Assembly (NCBI GenBank): GCA_963971405.1
Contig: OZ020492.1
Location: 8,742,001-8,806,000, forward strand
Direction of reading: 5' to 3'
From: Psococerastis gibbosa
Lineage: Eukaryota; Arthropoda; Insecta; Psocodea; Psocidae
DNA: 64,000 bases
Under the pieces are notes generated by a model. It did not search any database, had not been told where the DNA came from, and saw only the letters and a program-made list of their open reading frames with translations. Below, in pieces: positions 43,137 to 54,424 of this stretch. The position numbers and the translations under genes are program-made. Each line of letters starts with the position of its first letter. Positions within the stretch are counted from its first letter, which is position 1.

Positions 43137-43805
43137 CATTTGGGAAACACGTTTAAGTTGCAATGCTATACTGTACCTACAGCACCTTTAGGCACGAGCG
43201 AATAGGTGAGTCTAAAACTGTCCGAAATAGTTTGCAATTTCACATGATTTGATAAATGCATCAGGTATAGCGTTTATAATAGGAATACAATATAGACCAA
43301 TTTGGTTCCGGATTAGTCATATCGGTAGAAAATTATAAACCGGAAACTCGATAGAGAGGTAAAAATTATCCGCATATGCCAAACACTAAAGGTTACATTA
43401 TTTTCACCGAGTGGGGAAAACGCCGGGCATGTTGCTGGCCATAACATCCCAATGAAGCAGTGGTCACGAAAGAGAACCGGGTTATCGTGCCATGACTATT
43501 TACACCATAATAATTTCCTTCAATCAAAAATCAAAAAAATCACAACTTGTACAAGTAAAATAGTTACAGTTGTAACTAAGTGAAAAATATGAAAAATACG
43601 CCCTATGTTTTGCTTTTTCTTCCTTAAAAAAAACATATACAGACAATATATTGCCACATTATATCGTACGCTTTATAATACTGACATTAACCTAACTTAT
43701 GATGAAGAGGCAACCTCCTCGCTGTAACAAAAATAAGAGGATTTAGAATTAGATTTCGAAATCCTCTAATTTCGGATGTACATACAAGGTTTTGATTAAG
43801 ATCGA
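43137..43805. other. No gene; SINE-T-like scrap at 43685-43735
   Basis: ACTGACATTAACCTAACTTA...GAAGAGGCAACCTCCTCG resembles the 5' body of SINE-T (49800). Otherwise AT-rich. Confidence 0.45.
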
Positions 43806-44500
43806 AATGGAATGAAATGAAATGAAAACGACTTTATTGCAAATGAACAAATGACGAACAATAAGACTATTAATTAATTAATAAAAACATGTCGACCCGC
43901 CAACTTTCATTTCATTCTATGGTATCGTTAGTAGCCACTATGTGAATTAGGCTGACTAAGATAAAATTACCATATTGAGGACGTATAAAAATTGAATGCT
44001 CGCAAAAGGAAAAATATAATTATATTAAATTAAAAGTTAGGAATCCTTCTATCAGTTATGTATGCATAAAATACGTTATTTGGGGGGGGGGCAAGACCAG
44101 ATCGCCTCTAGCTACCAACTACTTGCAGCAGACATAGCCCTAAGACTACGTTGAATTCTAACAAGCAAACCGGAAATTAAGCGATAAAACAACGCACATT
44201 TATTAATTTGGTCTTACGTTCCCACATTTCAGGGGGGGGGGGGCGAGCCCTTTATATAGGTCACTAAATAATTAATTTAAAAATTATTTTACTAATGTTT
44301 TATTACTATACTCGAATATACTGCATAAGACTAACACCTAACGACATAATTTAACCAAATTTACCACACTAATAGGGCATGATCAAATGTAAATTTTTTT
44401 TGAAATGAAATGAAATGAAATGAAAATACGACTTTATTGTAAACAAAACAAAAGGCGAACAATAAGACTAAAATATTTCGACTTAGGCTACTTTCATTTA
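43806..44500 (-). repeat. Two LINE-type 3' ends with GAAAT tails
   Basis: (GAAAT)n at 43806-43830 and 44399-44422 are each followed by CGACTTTATTG, A-rich sequence and GNCGAACAATAAGACTA. This is the layout of a retrotransposon 3' end read backwards. A related end (GAATT)n + CGACATTATTG is at 54628. Coding parts were not found; G runs at 44080 and 44235. Confidence 0.5.
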
Positions 44501-45194
44501 AAGCTGTAAGAAATTGAATAATTGCAAACTAATAAAATTAAATAAATGTTTTTTTTTTAAATTCTAACTTATTGTTATATTTCAGTAATACTTTTCGTTT
44601 TTCATTAAAGAAAAACATAATATGTAAATAGTATAAGACATTAAAAAACTTACAATTTGTGCATCCTCCTTGTTCCTGAAGTTCCATATAATATGATACA
44701 ATAATAATAATATAATAAATTAATAATATAAGATAATATAGTAACATCTAGGCACAAGTCAGTACAAATTTTGAAGAAGAAAAGCAGTAAGGTTTCGCTG
44801 CAAAAACTTTTTAACCGTCACGCAGTGGTTGCTGACGCATTGTGCATCGCAAACCACCACGAACGGGAAAGACGAGAAGACTGAGAAACTGACTCAGTGA
44901 TCTGCGATGTGCGAACCAAATACCTGTCATTATTTTCACTACAATCCAGCACCAAGGGAGGAGTCATGGACCATCGACGCGACGTCTGCAAGAGCCGTGG
45001 AGGCAACTTATGCTTGATGCAAGGGATGTTAGTCTGATATTGACATTTTGACTATTGACTACCACCCGTTCTTTCGAATTTTCCAATTCAACCTTTTGTC
45101 TTGCATACCGGCAGGACATATATTTCAGTCACGTGCCATTCTAAAATGGAAGACAAAATATTTATAATTTGGGACACTGTATAAATAGGGCGTT
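44501..45194. other. No gene recognised
   Basis: No recognised motifs. Confidence 0.4.
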
Positions 45195-45307
45195 TTTTTG
45201 GATCTAGAACGACTTATAGTATTGGTCCTTTACGCAATGCCAACGACCCCATGGATTTTCGGACACTGTTGATATTGTTTCCGTATACATTTTAGGCAAA
45301 CTTCGAC

Positions 45308-45950
45308 TTCGACTTCGATGGCCAGGTGGTAACATGCTTGCACTTGTGCGAGTCTTTACATGCCATGTGATTGGAGGCGTAACGTAACATAAATAATTAG
45401 ATTACTCGTGACTTCGTGGTATTTCATTTTAATAAACAAAAAATAACAAAAACTTAGAGTTTTAGAAAAACTTGTTATAACAACCCGAATTAGTAAAACC
45501 CAAATAATCGTTAAGAAATTAACTTTGTCTAAGAAACCCACTTGTGTTAGTATAAAACCCTGAGCGCTTTCGGCAAGAACTGCCATCTACAGAGGGAAAC
45601 CCACTAGCACAGTTACACCTTATCTGCGATTTGAGACTTGCTCAACTCGAGGAAAAGATGCAAAATCTGTAGATGGCAGTTCTTGCCGAAAGTGCTCAGG
45701 GTTTTATACTAACACAAGTGGGTTTCTTAGACAAAGTTAATTTCTTAACGATTATTTGGGTTTTACTAATGCGGGTTGTTATAACTAGTTTTTCTAAAAC
45801 TCTAAGTTTTTGTTATTTTTTGTTTAGACGTATCGTAACTCAACACGGGTACTAACCTACAGAGGCGACTGAAGAGGTCAATTGGATACATTCATTAAAT
45901 TGTTTGTATTCGATTAATCTTTAAAAAAAAAAAAAAACAAAAAAAAAAAA
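45308..45950 (+). mobile_element. SINE-B copy 10, split by PLE sequence
   Basis: CGATGGCCAGGTGGTAACAT to 45388, then from 45828 CGTATCGTAACTCAACACGG ... CATTCATTAAATTG and an A-rich tail with CAAAA repeats. The break lies in the usual GACGTGTCGTAAC core. Confidence 0.75.
45389..45827. mobile_element. PLE end sequences in head-to-head inverted arrangement
   Basis: A minus-strand copy of the PLE non-coding end (45435-45664) is joined directly to a plus-strand copy (45665-45827). Each carries the CTGTAGA ... GAAAG hammerhead-like motif (45567-45592 minus, 45667-45692 plus). Flanks GCGTAACGTAAC (45377-45388) and ACGTATCGTAAC (45828-45839) agree at 10 of 12 positions, consistent with a target duplication. 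Such inverted partial copies are a known insertion outcome of Penelope-like elements. Confidence 0.65.
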
Positions 45951-46055
45951 ACTGGAACACCTCCATGGCGTCAACCTACACCAGCTATAAGCGATAAAGT
46001 ACAAGCTGACAGAAGCTTACCATTGACAGAATGTAATAGACGGCATAACTTCACC

Positions 46056-46806
46056 AAGTATGGAAACAAACCTGACTCAAACATAAAATCAGCTTCATAG
46101 ACATTTTATTACGTCTAGTCATTTCCAGGGGTCAATTAAGCGATTTTGTCAGCGGGAGCCTAAACAGGGTCCTAGGCTGAAGAAAAAATATAAGCCCTCT
46201 CCCTGCTCAAAACTGAGGTAGATGAATATTGGTAGTAATTATCGCTGAGAGGGGATTTAGGGGCGTACAAGGAATAAAAAAAATAGAAAAGGGAGTAGTT
46301 TGTAAGCATTTCTCATTCATTTTTATCACAAGGGATGCGCCGTTGCCCTTTTTCAACAGCCAAATTTTAGCAAAACTCGAAGCAAATGAATTCCTTACGA
46401 GTATGCCATTTAAGTTTCATATGTAGTTTGAATTGCAGGTGTATCTGCTGAAACTTGAGAAAAATCGTACAAACTTTCAAGCAGTAATAAAAACTTTTCT
46501 GCCTGCTATATCTTTTTATCTTTTATTGAAGGCCCAATTCAGAACTACTAAACGAAAATTACACTCCAAGCTTCAAAAGCTTGGTTTTCTATGTGGTACA
46601 CAAGATACGGAGATAATAAAAAATTGAATTCCCAGGGATTTCATTGTGGAAGCTCCAAAGATTTCTAAAATTCATATACATATAATTTCAGTTTAGCTTT
46701 TTGAATGTTTACCTTACTATTGGGTAGGGTATACATCCAAAATACAAAATACAAAACTCAAAGACTCCTTAAACTTTTCAGAACGCACAAGTTGGCACTT
46801 ACTGGT
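46056..46806. other. No gene recognised
   Basis: Frames at 46229-46426 and 46433-46627 show no motif I recognise. Confidence 0.4.
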
Positions 46807-47310
46807 TTGATGAGCAGGGGAGTAGCTAAGGCATGATTTTTGTTTCTGTTTTTTGGGGGGGGGGGGGGTGTGTCTATTTTGCCAACTCAAAAAACATAAA
46901 ATATAGACCTACCAAAATAATAACTGGGGTGATTAGGTAAGCATTGTATTACATTGTATTACAATTACATTATTACATAGGTACATAGGCAAATTCATGT
47001 TTTACCTAGGGCGGGTCCAGAACAGATTTTTTAAGGGGGGCACTCGGGGAAAAGTGGGTGTAGCCTACCAAGCCAAATTAATTCTTAGCGATTGTGCAAT
47101 TGGTGTGTTCGTTAACGAAACTAGGTACATTAATTTTCAGTGCATTGTCTGAAAAGCCAATGCGCCTGATGCAGATAGGTACCGAAGGGGGGGCCGGGGG
47201 TCTTCCCTGGGGGGAACATTTGAAACTATAAGTGCAAAATAGCGTGGTTTTACGCATTTTAACAGCGGTAAAGTATTACATTGTAGTATTATATATATAT
47301 AATATATATC

Positions 47311-49608
47311 CATGAGAGTGTTGTTACTGACTTAGGTGTTACTGATCATCATATGACCTCCATTATCATTAATGCTGATGTCGTTCAAAATTATCATCCC
47401 AGGCAAGTAGTGCGAAAGCTTGACATGGATAGATTTAAGGCAATTGTAAATGTAACTACTTTTGAGGAAATTTTAAATTGTACGGATGTTAATGTCGCTT
47501 ACGAACTATTCGAGAATAAAATGATTCAGGCACAGAAGGCGGCAACTATACCCAAACGCATGTCCAAATACAGAAGTCCGGGGAAGCCATGGTTATCTCG
47601 GGAACTTAAAGCCCTCATAAACGAGAAATATGCAATTATAAACTCTAAAAAGAGAATTCCTCTAAATTATGAGAGTAAAGAGAGGCTAAAGTTCTTAAAG
47701 ACATATATAAAGCAACAAGTTCAGCTGGAAAAAAATTCATTTTATAGCAACAAGTTTACGGAAGCGTCTGGTGATAGTAAAAAACAGTGGAAAGTAATCA
47801 ATGAAGTAATGGGAGTGTGCAGTAAGGATAAACAACCGATTGAAATTGTAAATGACGATGGAGTAGCGATCTCTGATCCTAAGCTGGTGGCAAATGAGTT
47901 AAACTGGCTGTTTACGAATCTACCATTGCAATTAAAGGAGCAGTTAGTAAAACCACCGTTAAACCAACACACTATGTCAGGGTGGGACTCAAAGTCTACA
48001 CACCAGTCTATTTTTTTATCGCCTGTAACCCACGATGACGTAATGACAGTTATTTCTGGACTAAAAAATAAAAACTCCGCTGGTCCTGATGGTCTATCTA
48101 CAGGCTGCTTAAAAAATGTTGTGGCTCATATTACTACCTATCTTACACATATCATAAATCTCAGTTTTTCACAAGGAATATTTCCTTATAAAATGAAAGA
48201 AGCAATAGTTATACCATTGCATAAGAAAGGGGATCGCCGCTCTGCAATGTCATATCGTCCTATAAGTTTACTCAATGTAACAAGAAAAGTCATAGAAAAA
48301 CTTATGGCAGCTCGCTTGAACAACTTTTTAACGAAACATAATTGGATAAGTTCAAATCAATTTGGGTTTAGGGCAGGAAAAGGAACAGATTTAGCGTTAA
48401 TAGAATTTACCCGACCCATATACGATTCTCTAAATAAAGGCCGTAAAACAGCCAGCTTGTTCTTAGATATAAGCCGTGCCTTTGATTCTGTCGAACACAA
48501 TTTGCTCCTAGACATTTTATGGAATGCAGGGGTAAGAGGAATAGCGTGGGAGTGGTTCAACAGCTATCTGATCGGGAGGACTCAGAGAGTACGTTTGCAA
48601 ATTCAAAAAAGTGGAACAGTTGGTTTTGTAGATAGTGACGCTTTGGAACAACTATGTTCTGTACCATAAGGCTCAATCTTAGGCCCATTATTATTTATTT
48701 TATACACTAATCAACTATGCAACTTGCGGCTACATGGTACTTTGACTAGCTTCGCTGATGACACGGCACTCTGCTACTCTGCAAGAGACTGGAATGAGAT
48801 ACAAATGTTTATGACTGAGGATTTACAACATCTTAACACTTGGTTCCAAATCCATGGCATTACAATTAATGTTAGTAAAACCTGTTTTCTGCCATACAAT
48901 CTAAGAACTGGAAATATAGATGAGCCCCTCGAAGTGAGATGCCATGCGTATAATTGCGACTTACAAAATCCAAATTGTCAATGCCCAGCTATCACTAAAG
49001 CACAAACGACGAAATACCTTGGCGTCCACTTCGACAGTGATATGAAATGGAGCAGCCACTTAAAATCGATAAACGGAAAATGTCGAAATTTTTTAAGACA
49101 ACTTTTTTACCTCCGCACGGTCTGCCCTCAAAAAATTTTAATCCAACTATACCACTCACTTTGTGAATCTCGGTTAGCGTATGGTATCCAAGTGTGGGGT
49201 GGGATCTTTGTTACAAATTTAAATTCACTTGTAGTTACCCAAAAACACCTTATTAGAACGATAGTCAAAAAACCTAGAACTTGGCCATCATTCCCTCTCT
49301 TTGCGTCTCTCGGTTTATTCCCGCTGCGGCACTTGTTCTTATACAAGACATTGCGAATTTTTTACTCTATCAGTGGGGACATGGTACAGAGACCCAGACC
49401 AGCAAATACTAGAAGAATTGAGCACCTTGTAGTATCAAGGGCATACATAGCAAATTTTACCAAATCCTACCAATATATAGCACCAAAATTATTTAACTTA
49501 CTTAATATTTGTCCTGGGTCGCTGTCAATAAATAAATTTTCCAAATTCGTCCGGGAATGGCTGATGAGACGGGAAGAGGTGGAATCTTTATTTGAAATAG
49601 TGGACTAG
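47311..49608 (+). pseudogene. LINE reverse transcriptase (CR1-like), one nonsense codon
   Basis: The frame begins at the end of an apurinic-type endonuclease domain (SVVTDLGVTDHHMTSI, 47317 onward). Residue landmarks follow: linker with GKPWLSRELK; fingers NKNSAGPDGLS; IPLHKKGDRRSAMSYRPISL; NQFGFRAGKGT; TASLFLDISRAFDSV (motif A). Next are GSILGPLLFILYTNQL (motif B), SFADDTALCY with the FADD catalytic site, KYLGVHFDSDMKW, LAYGIQVWGG and a C-terminus LFNLLNIC...VREWLMRREE, with a stop at 49606-49608. The frame is continuous (~765 codons) except for a TAA at 48667-48669, where the consensus VPQG has Gln. One C-to-T change explains it. Lacking the 5' endonuclease part, it is 5' truncated. No RNase H. 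Confidence 0.9.
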
Positions 49609-49798
49609 ACTGTTATGTGTTTACGAGAGATCTGTTATTAATATGTAAGTGTAGTTTAATAAGTTAAATTAAGTGTAATTGATTTTTTTTCTTTTTTCTT
49701 TAGTTTTAGAGTAGGGTAAATTGTTATAGGTCTTCATGTGGGGCTTTACAATTATTGTATTTAAATTGTTCTATATTTAATACATTCATTCATTCATT
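49609..49798 (+). mobile_element. LINE 3' untranslated end with CATT tail
   Basis: About 175 bp of T-rich 3' UTR ending (CATT)n at 49783-49798 rather than poly(A). Nearly identical to 56225-56417, which supports one family with a CATT tail. Confidence 0.8.
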
Positions 49799-50042
49799 AT
49801 GTGGTGTATCTAACACTGACATTAAATTAACTTTGGTTGAAGAGGTAACCTCCTCGTTATAACCTGTTCGGTTAGATAGTTGTGTAGTTGTGCTAACCTG
49901 TCTAGCAACACGAATCATGTCAATTAGAGCATATGTAGAGGATTTGGCATTTACTGGACTTGTCGGGGCTTGTGGTCCAGCGGTTAAGACGACGCCCCGG
50001 TTAGGCGTAGATCGTGGGTTCGAATCCCGCCAAGCCCAGTTT
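49799..50042 (+). mobile_element. SINE-T copy 2
   Basis: 5' body GTTGAAGAGGTAACCTCCTC and TTCGGTTAGATAGTTGTG, then CACGAATCATGTCAATTAG and GCATATGTAGAGGATTTGG, followed by the tRNA-like segment and TTTTTT. Uninterrupted counterpart of 12838-13195. Confidence 0.7.
49966..50037 (+). tRNA. tRNA-Thr(GGT)-like, well-folded SINE head
   Basis: The acceptor GGGCTTG/CAAGCCC is perfect. D stem GTC/GAC, anticodon stem ACGCC/GGCGT, T stem GTGGG/CCCGC with B box GGTTCGAATCC. Loop CCGGTTA gives anticodon GGT. Position 33 is C instead of the near-universal T, and GGT is not a normal eukaryotic Thr anticodon. It is therefore read as a polymerase III promoter head rather than a translating tRNA. Confidence 0.65.
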
Positions 50043-50045
50043 TTT

Positions 50046-50460
50046 GCGGTAAAGTATGACATAGATTTTTTTTAAGCTTACAAAGGAATGCTTAAATACT
50101 TTTTCATATTGTTGGAAACAGGGGGGAAAATTTGATAATTTAAGTGCAAAATAGTGGGGTTTTTCGCATTATAACAGCGGTAAAGTGTCGATTTTTTTAA
50201 GCTTACGAAGGAATGCTTAAATACTTATTCATATTGCTAGACACAGGGGGGAAAATTTGATAATTTAAGTGCAAAATAGTGGGGTTTTACGCATTTTAAC
50301 AGCGGTAAAGTATAGATTTTTTTAAAGCTTACAATGGAATGCCGAAATACGAGTACTTATTCATATTGCTGGAAACAAGGGGGGGCCGGGGGCCTTCCCC
50401 AGGGGGAGAAATTTGAAAATTTAAGTGCAAAATAGTTGGGTTTTACGCATTTTAACAGCA
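50046..50460 (+). repeat. Tandem array, three units of about 125-155 bp
   Basis: Units begin GCGGTAAAGT at 50046, 50177 and 50302. Each runs through GATTTTTTTAAGCTTAC, GGAATGC, TTCATATTG, AAGTGCAAAATAGT and TTTTACGCATTTTAACAGC. A further half unit (47220-47275) lies left of the LINE, so the array predates the LINE and SINE insertions. Confidence 0.75.
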
Positions 50461-50566
50461 GTAACATTTATAATTTAAGGATGGAAGTTTTGTAAGGTTT
50501 ATGTTTAGAATGTTCCGGCACTGCGCCACTGGATTTTACACGCCGTTCTTTTAAAACAGCCCACAA

Positions 50567-50824
50567 CTAAACTATGGTGCCCAAATTTAGTTCTGAAGCA
50601 AGTTCTTTTTCGCATTTCATTAGCATAAGATTTCCCAAGCGTGAATCTGTCATTGTCGTTCTTACAATTTTTAACTGGCTAAACGCTCTTTCATTTCTGA
50701 TGGTGACCATATTATACAATAGATACTGACTGCAGAAGATTGTCCATGTGTTTGTCGTCTGCCAACAAAGCCCTTGTTTATTTTTACAGTTTACGTAGCT
50801 GTATGAGTTGGATACTTGTGCCAA
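50567..50824 (-). pseudogene. hAT transposase C-terminal (dimerisation) remnant
   Basis: Minus-strand frame with NMVTIRNERAFSQLKIVRT and TMTDSRLGNLMLMKCEKEL. This corresponds to the hAT C-terminal dimerisation block (xxxERxFSxLKxIKTxLRSTMxxxRLxxLxxL). Only the last ~50 residues are convincing. The N-terminal zinc finger and DDE catalytic core are absent, since the element ends 230 bp upstream. It identifies the surrounding TIR element as hAT. Confidence 0.8.
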
Positions 50825-51060
50825 TTAAAATTTGAATTTCTCGCGCCTTTTTCTAAGTTGGCAAGTTGGTTACATAAGAATAAAACATTAGTACAATCTT
50901 ATTTTAAACCAATTTTACTTAGTTTTTTTCTTTGTATGGAACTCTGCTTTTGCCAACTGAGCAAAGGTAAATTACCAGCTTTCGCAATTTTACAGATTAT
51001 TGGGGGGGAGGCTGCCCCCCCTCCCCCCTCCCCACCTATAGCTACTCCACTGTTGATGAG

Positions 51061-52302
51061 AGCTGGCAGAACAGTGCGGGGCGGTTATATCGTGTAATGA
51101 GTGGCTACGCTATGAGGATGAATGCCCTGAACTATAACAATAAAATAGTACTTAGGGCGGATTCTCAATATGGCTAATAAAGTACTCCATATGGAGACCC
51201 CTTGTCCCAATAAAGTTCACAATAAATTGTCAAATCGGGCAGAGTTAACTTCCCTATAGGCTATAGCACTGACCGGTCACTATACACAATTGAACAAAGC
51301 CTGTGTATTTATTTAAAAATTGAAAAAAAAACAATGACAAAAATATGTTATGAAACCTATTGATGCCTAAAAAAATAGTTTTGAGTAAGAAATATGCCAC
51401 AAATTCGGTAAATGCATAATACATAAAATTGCCACTGTGTCTCAGCATTGGGCACTGATAGACTTCGATATACGTTGGGGGTACGCTAGGAGTTTACGGG
51501 GCAGTTCGTCGAATAAGACATGAGGCTATAATGGACATAGTCAATTCGTCATATAAAGTGTTCTTTACATTTTTCTCTGTACGGGTAGGTACTAGGTAGT
51601 CTTGTCTATGAAGTCCTCTTTAACTTGCAGGATCTACCACTTCAAAAAACTACCCCGAACACATAGGTGCCCATCAGTCCGTCACTATAACATTGAACGA
51701 AGCCGAAAAATCATGACAAAACTGAGACATAAAACCTACGGTAGTTAATATCTACAAAAATGAAAAAAAAAAGAGTATTGAGTGAGAAAAATCCCCCAAC
51801 TTTAATGAAACTGGCCAATTGATAATTAAATTAAAACTCCGGTATAGTGCACCAAAAACATCCTCGCAATATGCTATGGGGCACGCTGGGTCTCAGCGGC
51901 TGAGAGTTTATAGGCAATTTTTTTTTGTGAAGATAACGCACACAAAAAACATGTTTTAGGGAGCATATTATATGAATCCGTCCTTAGTTCGGAAATGAAG
52001 TTAGTTACTTGTTTTTTTTTCAATGAACCTTTTTATGGCAAGATTTTGAAATTGTAAAACGCGATCTTTTGTGTAACGATTGGCAGCTCATCAAGATTGT
52101 CGGGAGGCTAAACAGAGTTTGCGGCTGTGAATATGCCTAACAAAATATAAGTAAGGCGCAGAAAGAAAATATGACCGCGACATGTCAAAACACGTGCGGG
52201 TGATATGAAGTGAAAAAAGAAGCGATTGATTAAAATGATTCCCCAATACACGTGTTTCACTTCTAGCATGTGTCTTTACGACAAACACCCCATTTTTCGA
52301 TT
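51061..52302. other. No gene recognised
   Basis: AT-rich. The frames at 51254-51448 and similar show no motif. Confidence 0.4.
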
Positions 52303-53074
52303 TGCTTTCCAATTTATACGTAGTATAAGGAAAGTTTTGTGATGTTCGAAATTTCCGATTACGAGATTTCAACAGATTTACTCGTTTTGAGGTCCCAGGA
52401 ACCCAAAAAAGTGGTTTTTACGAAATGTTTGTCTGTCTGTTCATCGAGTTCCGGGGAAACTACTCAGTCGATTTTGATGAAATTTAGCATGTAGGTTCAC
52501 AAAAGTAATACGATTTTTTTTATTTTGGGCTAACTCAATTTGGGGGGTTTTACTTTCAAAGATTTCTTTTAAATTCACATATATTGTAGTAGTTATTTAT
52601 CTTAATAAAATGCGGGGGGTCGCTTGCCCCTTAATAGTTTGCTTCTGGGGGTAAAAAAATAAAAATAACTAAATTTTAATGAAAAATGACTAACAAATAA
52701 TTTTTCAGTGAATCTTTTCTATCGATGATTTCTACCTTCAGGCATATTTTAGGTGTTAAATTGAGTAACGAAGCCGGTCAGGTTGCTTTCCAAAAAAACT
52801 ATTTGGTTTTGTGCAATTTTTTTTTAATGATAGAAAATTCACGCTCAAATGCATTGCGTGCCTTGCCATTATTACTGTGTGGTAATGTGTTGGACTGACC
52901 TATCTAGAATTTACCTCACCTCCAGTTACGTCAGGTGGATAATCCCCCCCCCCCCCCGAGATATCGGAAATTTAACCATAAGAAAAGTATTTACCATGAA
53001 ATTACTCATTTTCTTTATCTACTAATTGATGAATTGGAAGGGATGTTCGAGTAAACTAGGACCGGTTCTTTTCA
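52303..53074 (+). repeat. Repeat D copy
   Basis: TTTGCTTTCCAATTTATACG start with terminal hairpin, short TCTG tract, GGTCGCTTGCCCCTTAATAG, CTTTTCTATCGATGATTTC, a C run, and the end AGGACCGGTTCTTTT. An internal deletion of ~90 bp relative to 27795-28672 (after GGGGGGTTTTACTTTCAAAG). Confidence 0.7.
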
Positions 53075-53449
53075 TACCGCAAGGCCGATAGGGTCCTCTA
53101 CGAGGAACAAAATGGGCAACGAGGTTATACCCAAGGGTTGTCGAAAGCACATCCAATGTGAAACCTCAGGCTGCAACAGGAATAGAAACCGAGTCGTGCA
53201 ATTTTTATTCAGCTTCAATTGCAAAAATCCTAACATAGGCGGCCCCACGCAATTTGCCTGGAGGGTGCACTTCCTAGCACTGACTGGAACTCACCATGTA
53301 ACTAAAAATTAACAATTTGCATCCTCTAATTTTCATTAGGAGGCGGAAACGTTCTGAGTGGAGCCAGCCACCCCCCCCCCCTTCCCAGCCCCCCCCCCCC
53401 ATTCCCAGGCGCCCCCCCTTCACAGGCCCCGTATTTGCCACCAGTGAAT
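53075..53449. other. No gene recognised
   Basis: C-rich block at 53370-53415. No motif. Confidence 0.4.
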
Positions 53450-53860
53450 TCCATACAGCTTGTCAGAGTCGTACGTGGAGATTGTATCTCGGAGGCCCAA
53501 ACAGTTGCTGCTGAACCTTCGAGATACAATCTTAGAAGTCTACGGAGTTCCAATAAAGATGGCACCGCAGATGTCGCTTTCAGAACGAGCACGGCCTATC
53601 ATCCCGGATTCTACTGCTGCGTCAAACAATCTTCTTCTTCTTCTTCTTCTTCTTCTTCCGGCTCTACAGCCCTTGGTGGGCTTTGGCCTGCTCGACAACA
53701 CTCCTCCATTCTTCTCGGTTTTGCACAACGCTCCACCATCTGGAGACTCCCTACTCGCGAAGGTCATTCTCTAACTCGTCCTTCCAGCGGTTTCTTGGCT
53801 CCAGCGGTTTCTTGCGTCAAACAATAATTATTTTAATTATTAATTCGCTTCCAATGAGTC
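53450..53860 (+). mobile_element. Repeat H copy, interrupted by an RTE insertion
   Basis: GATTGTATCTCGGAGGCCC and CACGGCCTATCATCCCGG, as at 31720-31800. The inverse AGATACAATCTTAGAAG shows a short internal inverted repeat. It resumes after the 182-bp RTE insertion. Confidence 0.5.
53618..53825 (-). mobile_element. RTE-like LINE 3' end with 13-bp TSD
   Basis: Insert at 53631-53812 with TGCGTCAAACAAT at 53618-53630 and 53813-53825. On the minus strand it reads RWKDELENDL, then VVQNREEWRSVVEQAKAHQG, and ends in (GAA)n. That is the usual C-terminus and tail of RTE-like LINEs, with one stop inside. Long TSD, 5' truncation and simple-repeat tail show target-primed insertion. Confidence 0.85.
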
Positions 53861-54054
53861 ACATTCATTGGTGTTTATTTAGAGTACCGGTACTTTAATC
53901 TTATTCCCTGATAGGCTAAGTTATTATTTCAAGTTCGGGCTCCAGTTGCAGATTTCTCTAAGAATTATTGTATGTAGACAAGGGTTCTAAAAGTTCAACT
54001 AGCGAAAATTCAATTTTATACATTATTCATATCTTGTTTGGTTGAAGGCACTAG

Positions 54055-54225
54055 CTTAAGAGGACGACAGAGGAAGGAGTACCTAGAGGATGTCATGAAT
54101 GACCTAGGGTGCGACAGCTACAAAGGACTAAAAAGGACCGCACAAGACAGATGAGAGTGGAGAAGAAGACTACAACATTCGCTGCAATCCAATCAATAGA
54201 TTGCAACTCAAGAAGAAGATATCTT
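54055..54225 (+). pseudogene. RTE-like LINE C-terminal scrap
   Basis: GRRQRKEYLEDVMNDLGCDS, then YKGLKRTAQDR, a stop, then EWRRRLQHS. Matches the DLxxxxxxxxxAQDRxxWR ending seen in these LINEs. Degenerate. Confidence 0.6.
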
Positions 54226-54424
54226 ATGGCCTGTGGGTTAGATTAGAATATGAGATTTCTTCTTTCTTCCCCAGTTTTGCACTTACAAAAATATTAAGGT
54301 CATAACAAGGCCCTAGGCTACGCGACACCACGGAGAAAGCTTCTCAAATGCATTTATTGTGCAGTAAGCTATAGAAAGCATTCCTCATTTACACTAAAAG
54401 CACATCCTTCTGCAGCACTCAAAC

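Larger units (their letters stand above)
45195..46055 (-). repeat. Repeat E, interrupted by SINE-B that carries a PLE pair
   Basis: Repeat E (GCCAACGACCCCATGGATTT, TTGTTTCCGTATACATTTT) breaks at 45307 and resumes near 45955 with GTCAACCTACACCAGCT and GAAGCTTACCATTGAC. The gap is filled by SINE-B. Confidence 0.65.
46807..51060. mobile_element. Composite hAT element, 4.2 kb, perfect TSD
   Basis: The element at 46815-51052 starts CAGGGGAGTAGCTAAGG and ends ATAGCTACTCCACTG, flanked by TTGATGAG at 46807-46814 and 51053-51060. It contains a minus-strand hAT transposase C-terminus (50567-50824), GTTTTACGCATTTT modules, a LINE (47290-49798), a tRNA-derived SINE (49799-50042) and a tandem array (50046-50460). 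The LINE and SINE lie between module fragments, so they inserted later. Confidence 0.85.

Noticed and set aside
45356-45855. Conserved ~50-residue open frame MAVLAESAQG... in three places
   Set aside because: It lies in the non-coding end of a Penelope-like element, carries no known domain, and overlaps the hammerhead-like motif. Conservation comes from shared repeat ancestry.
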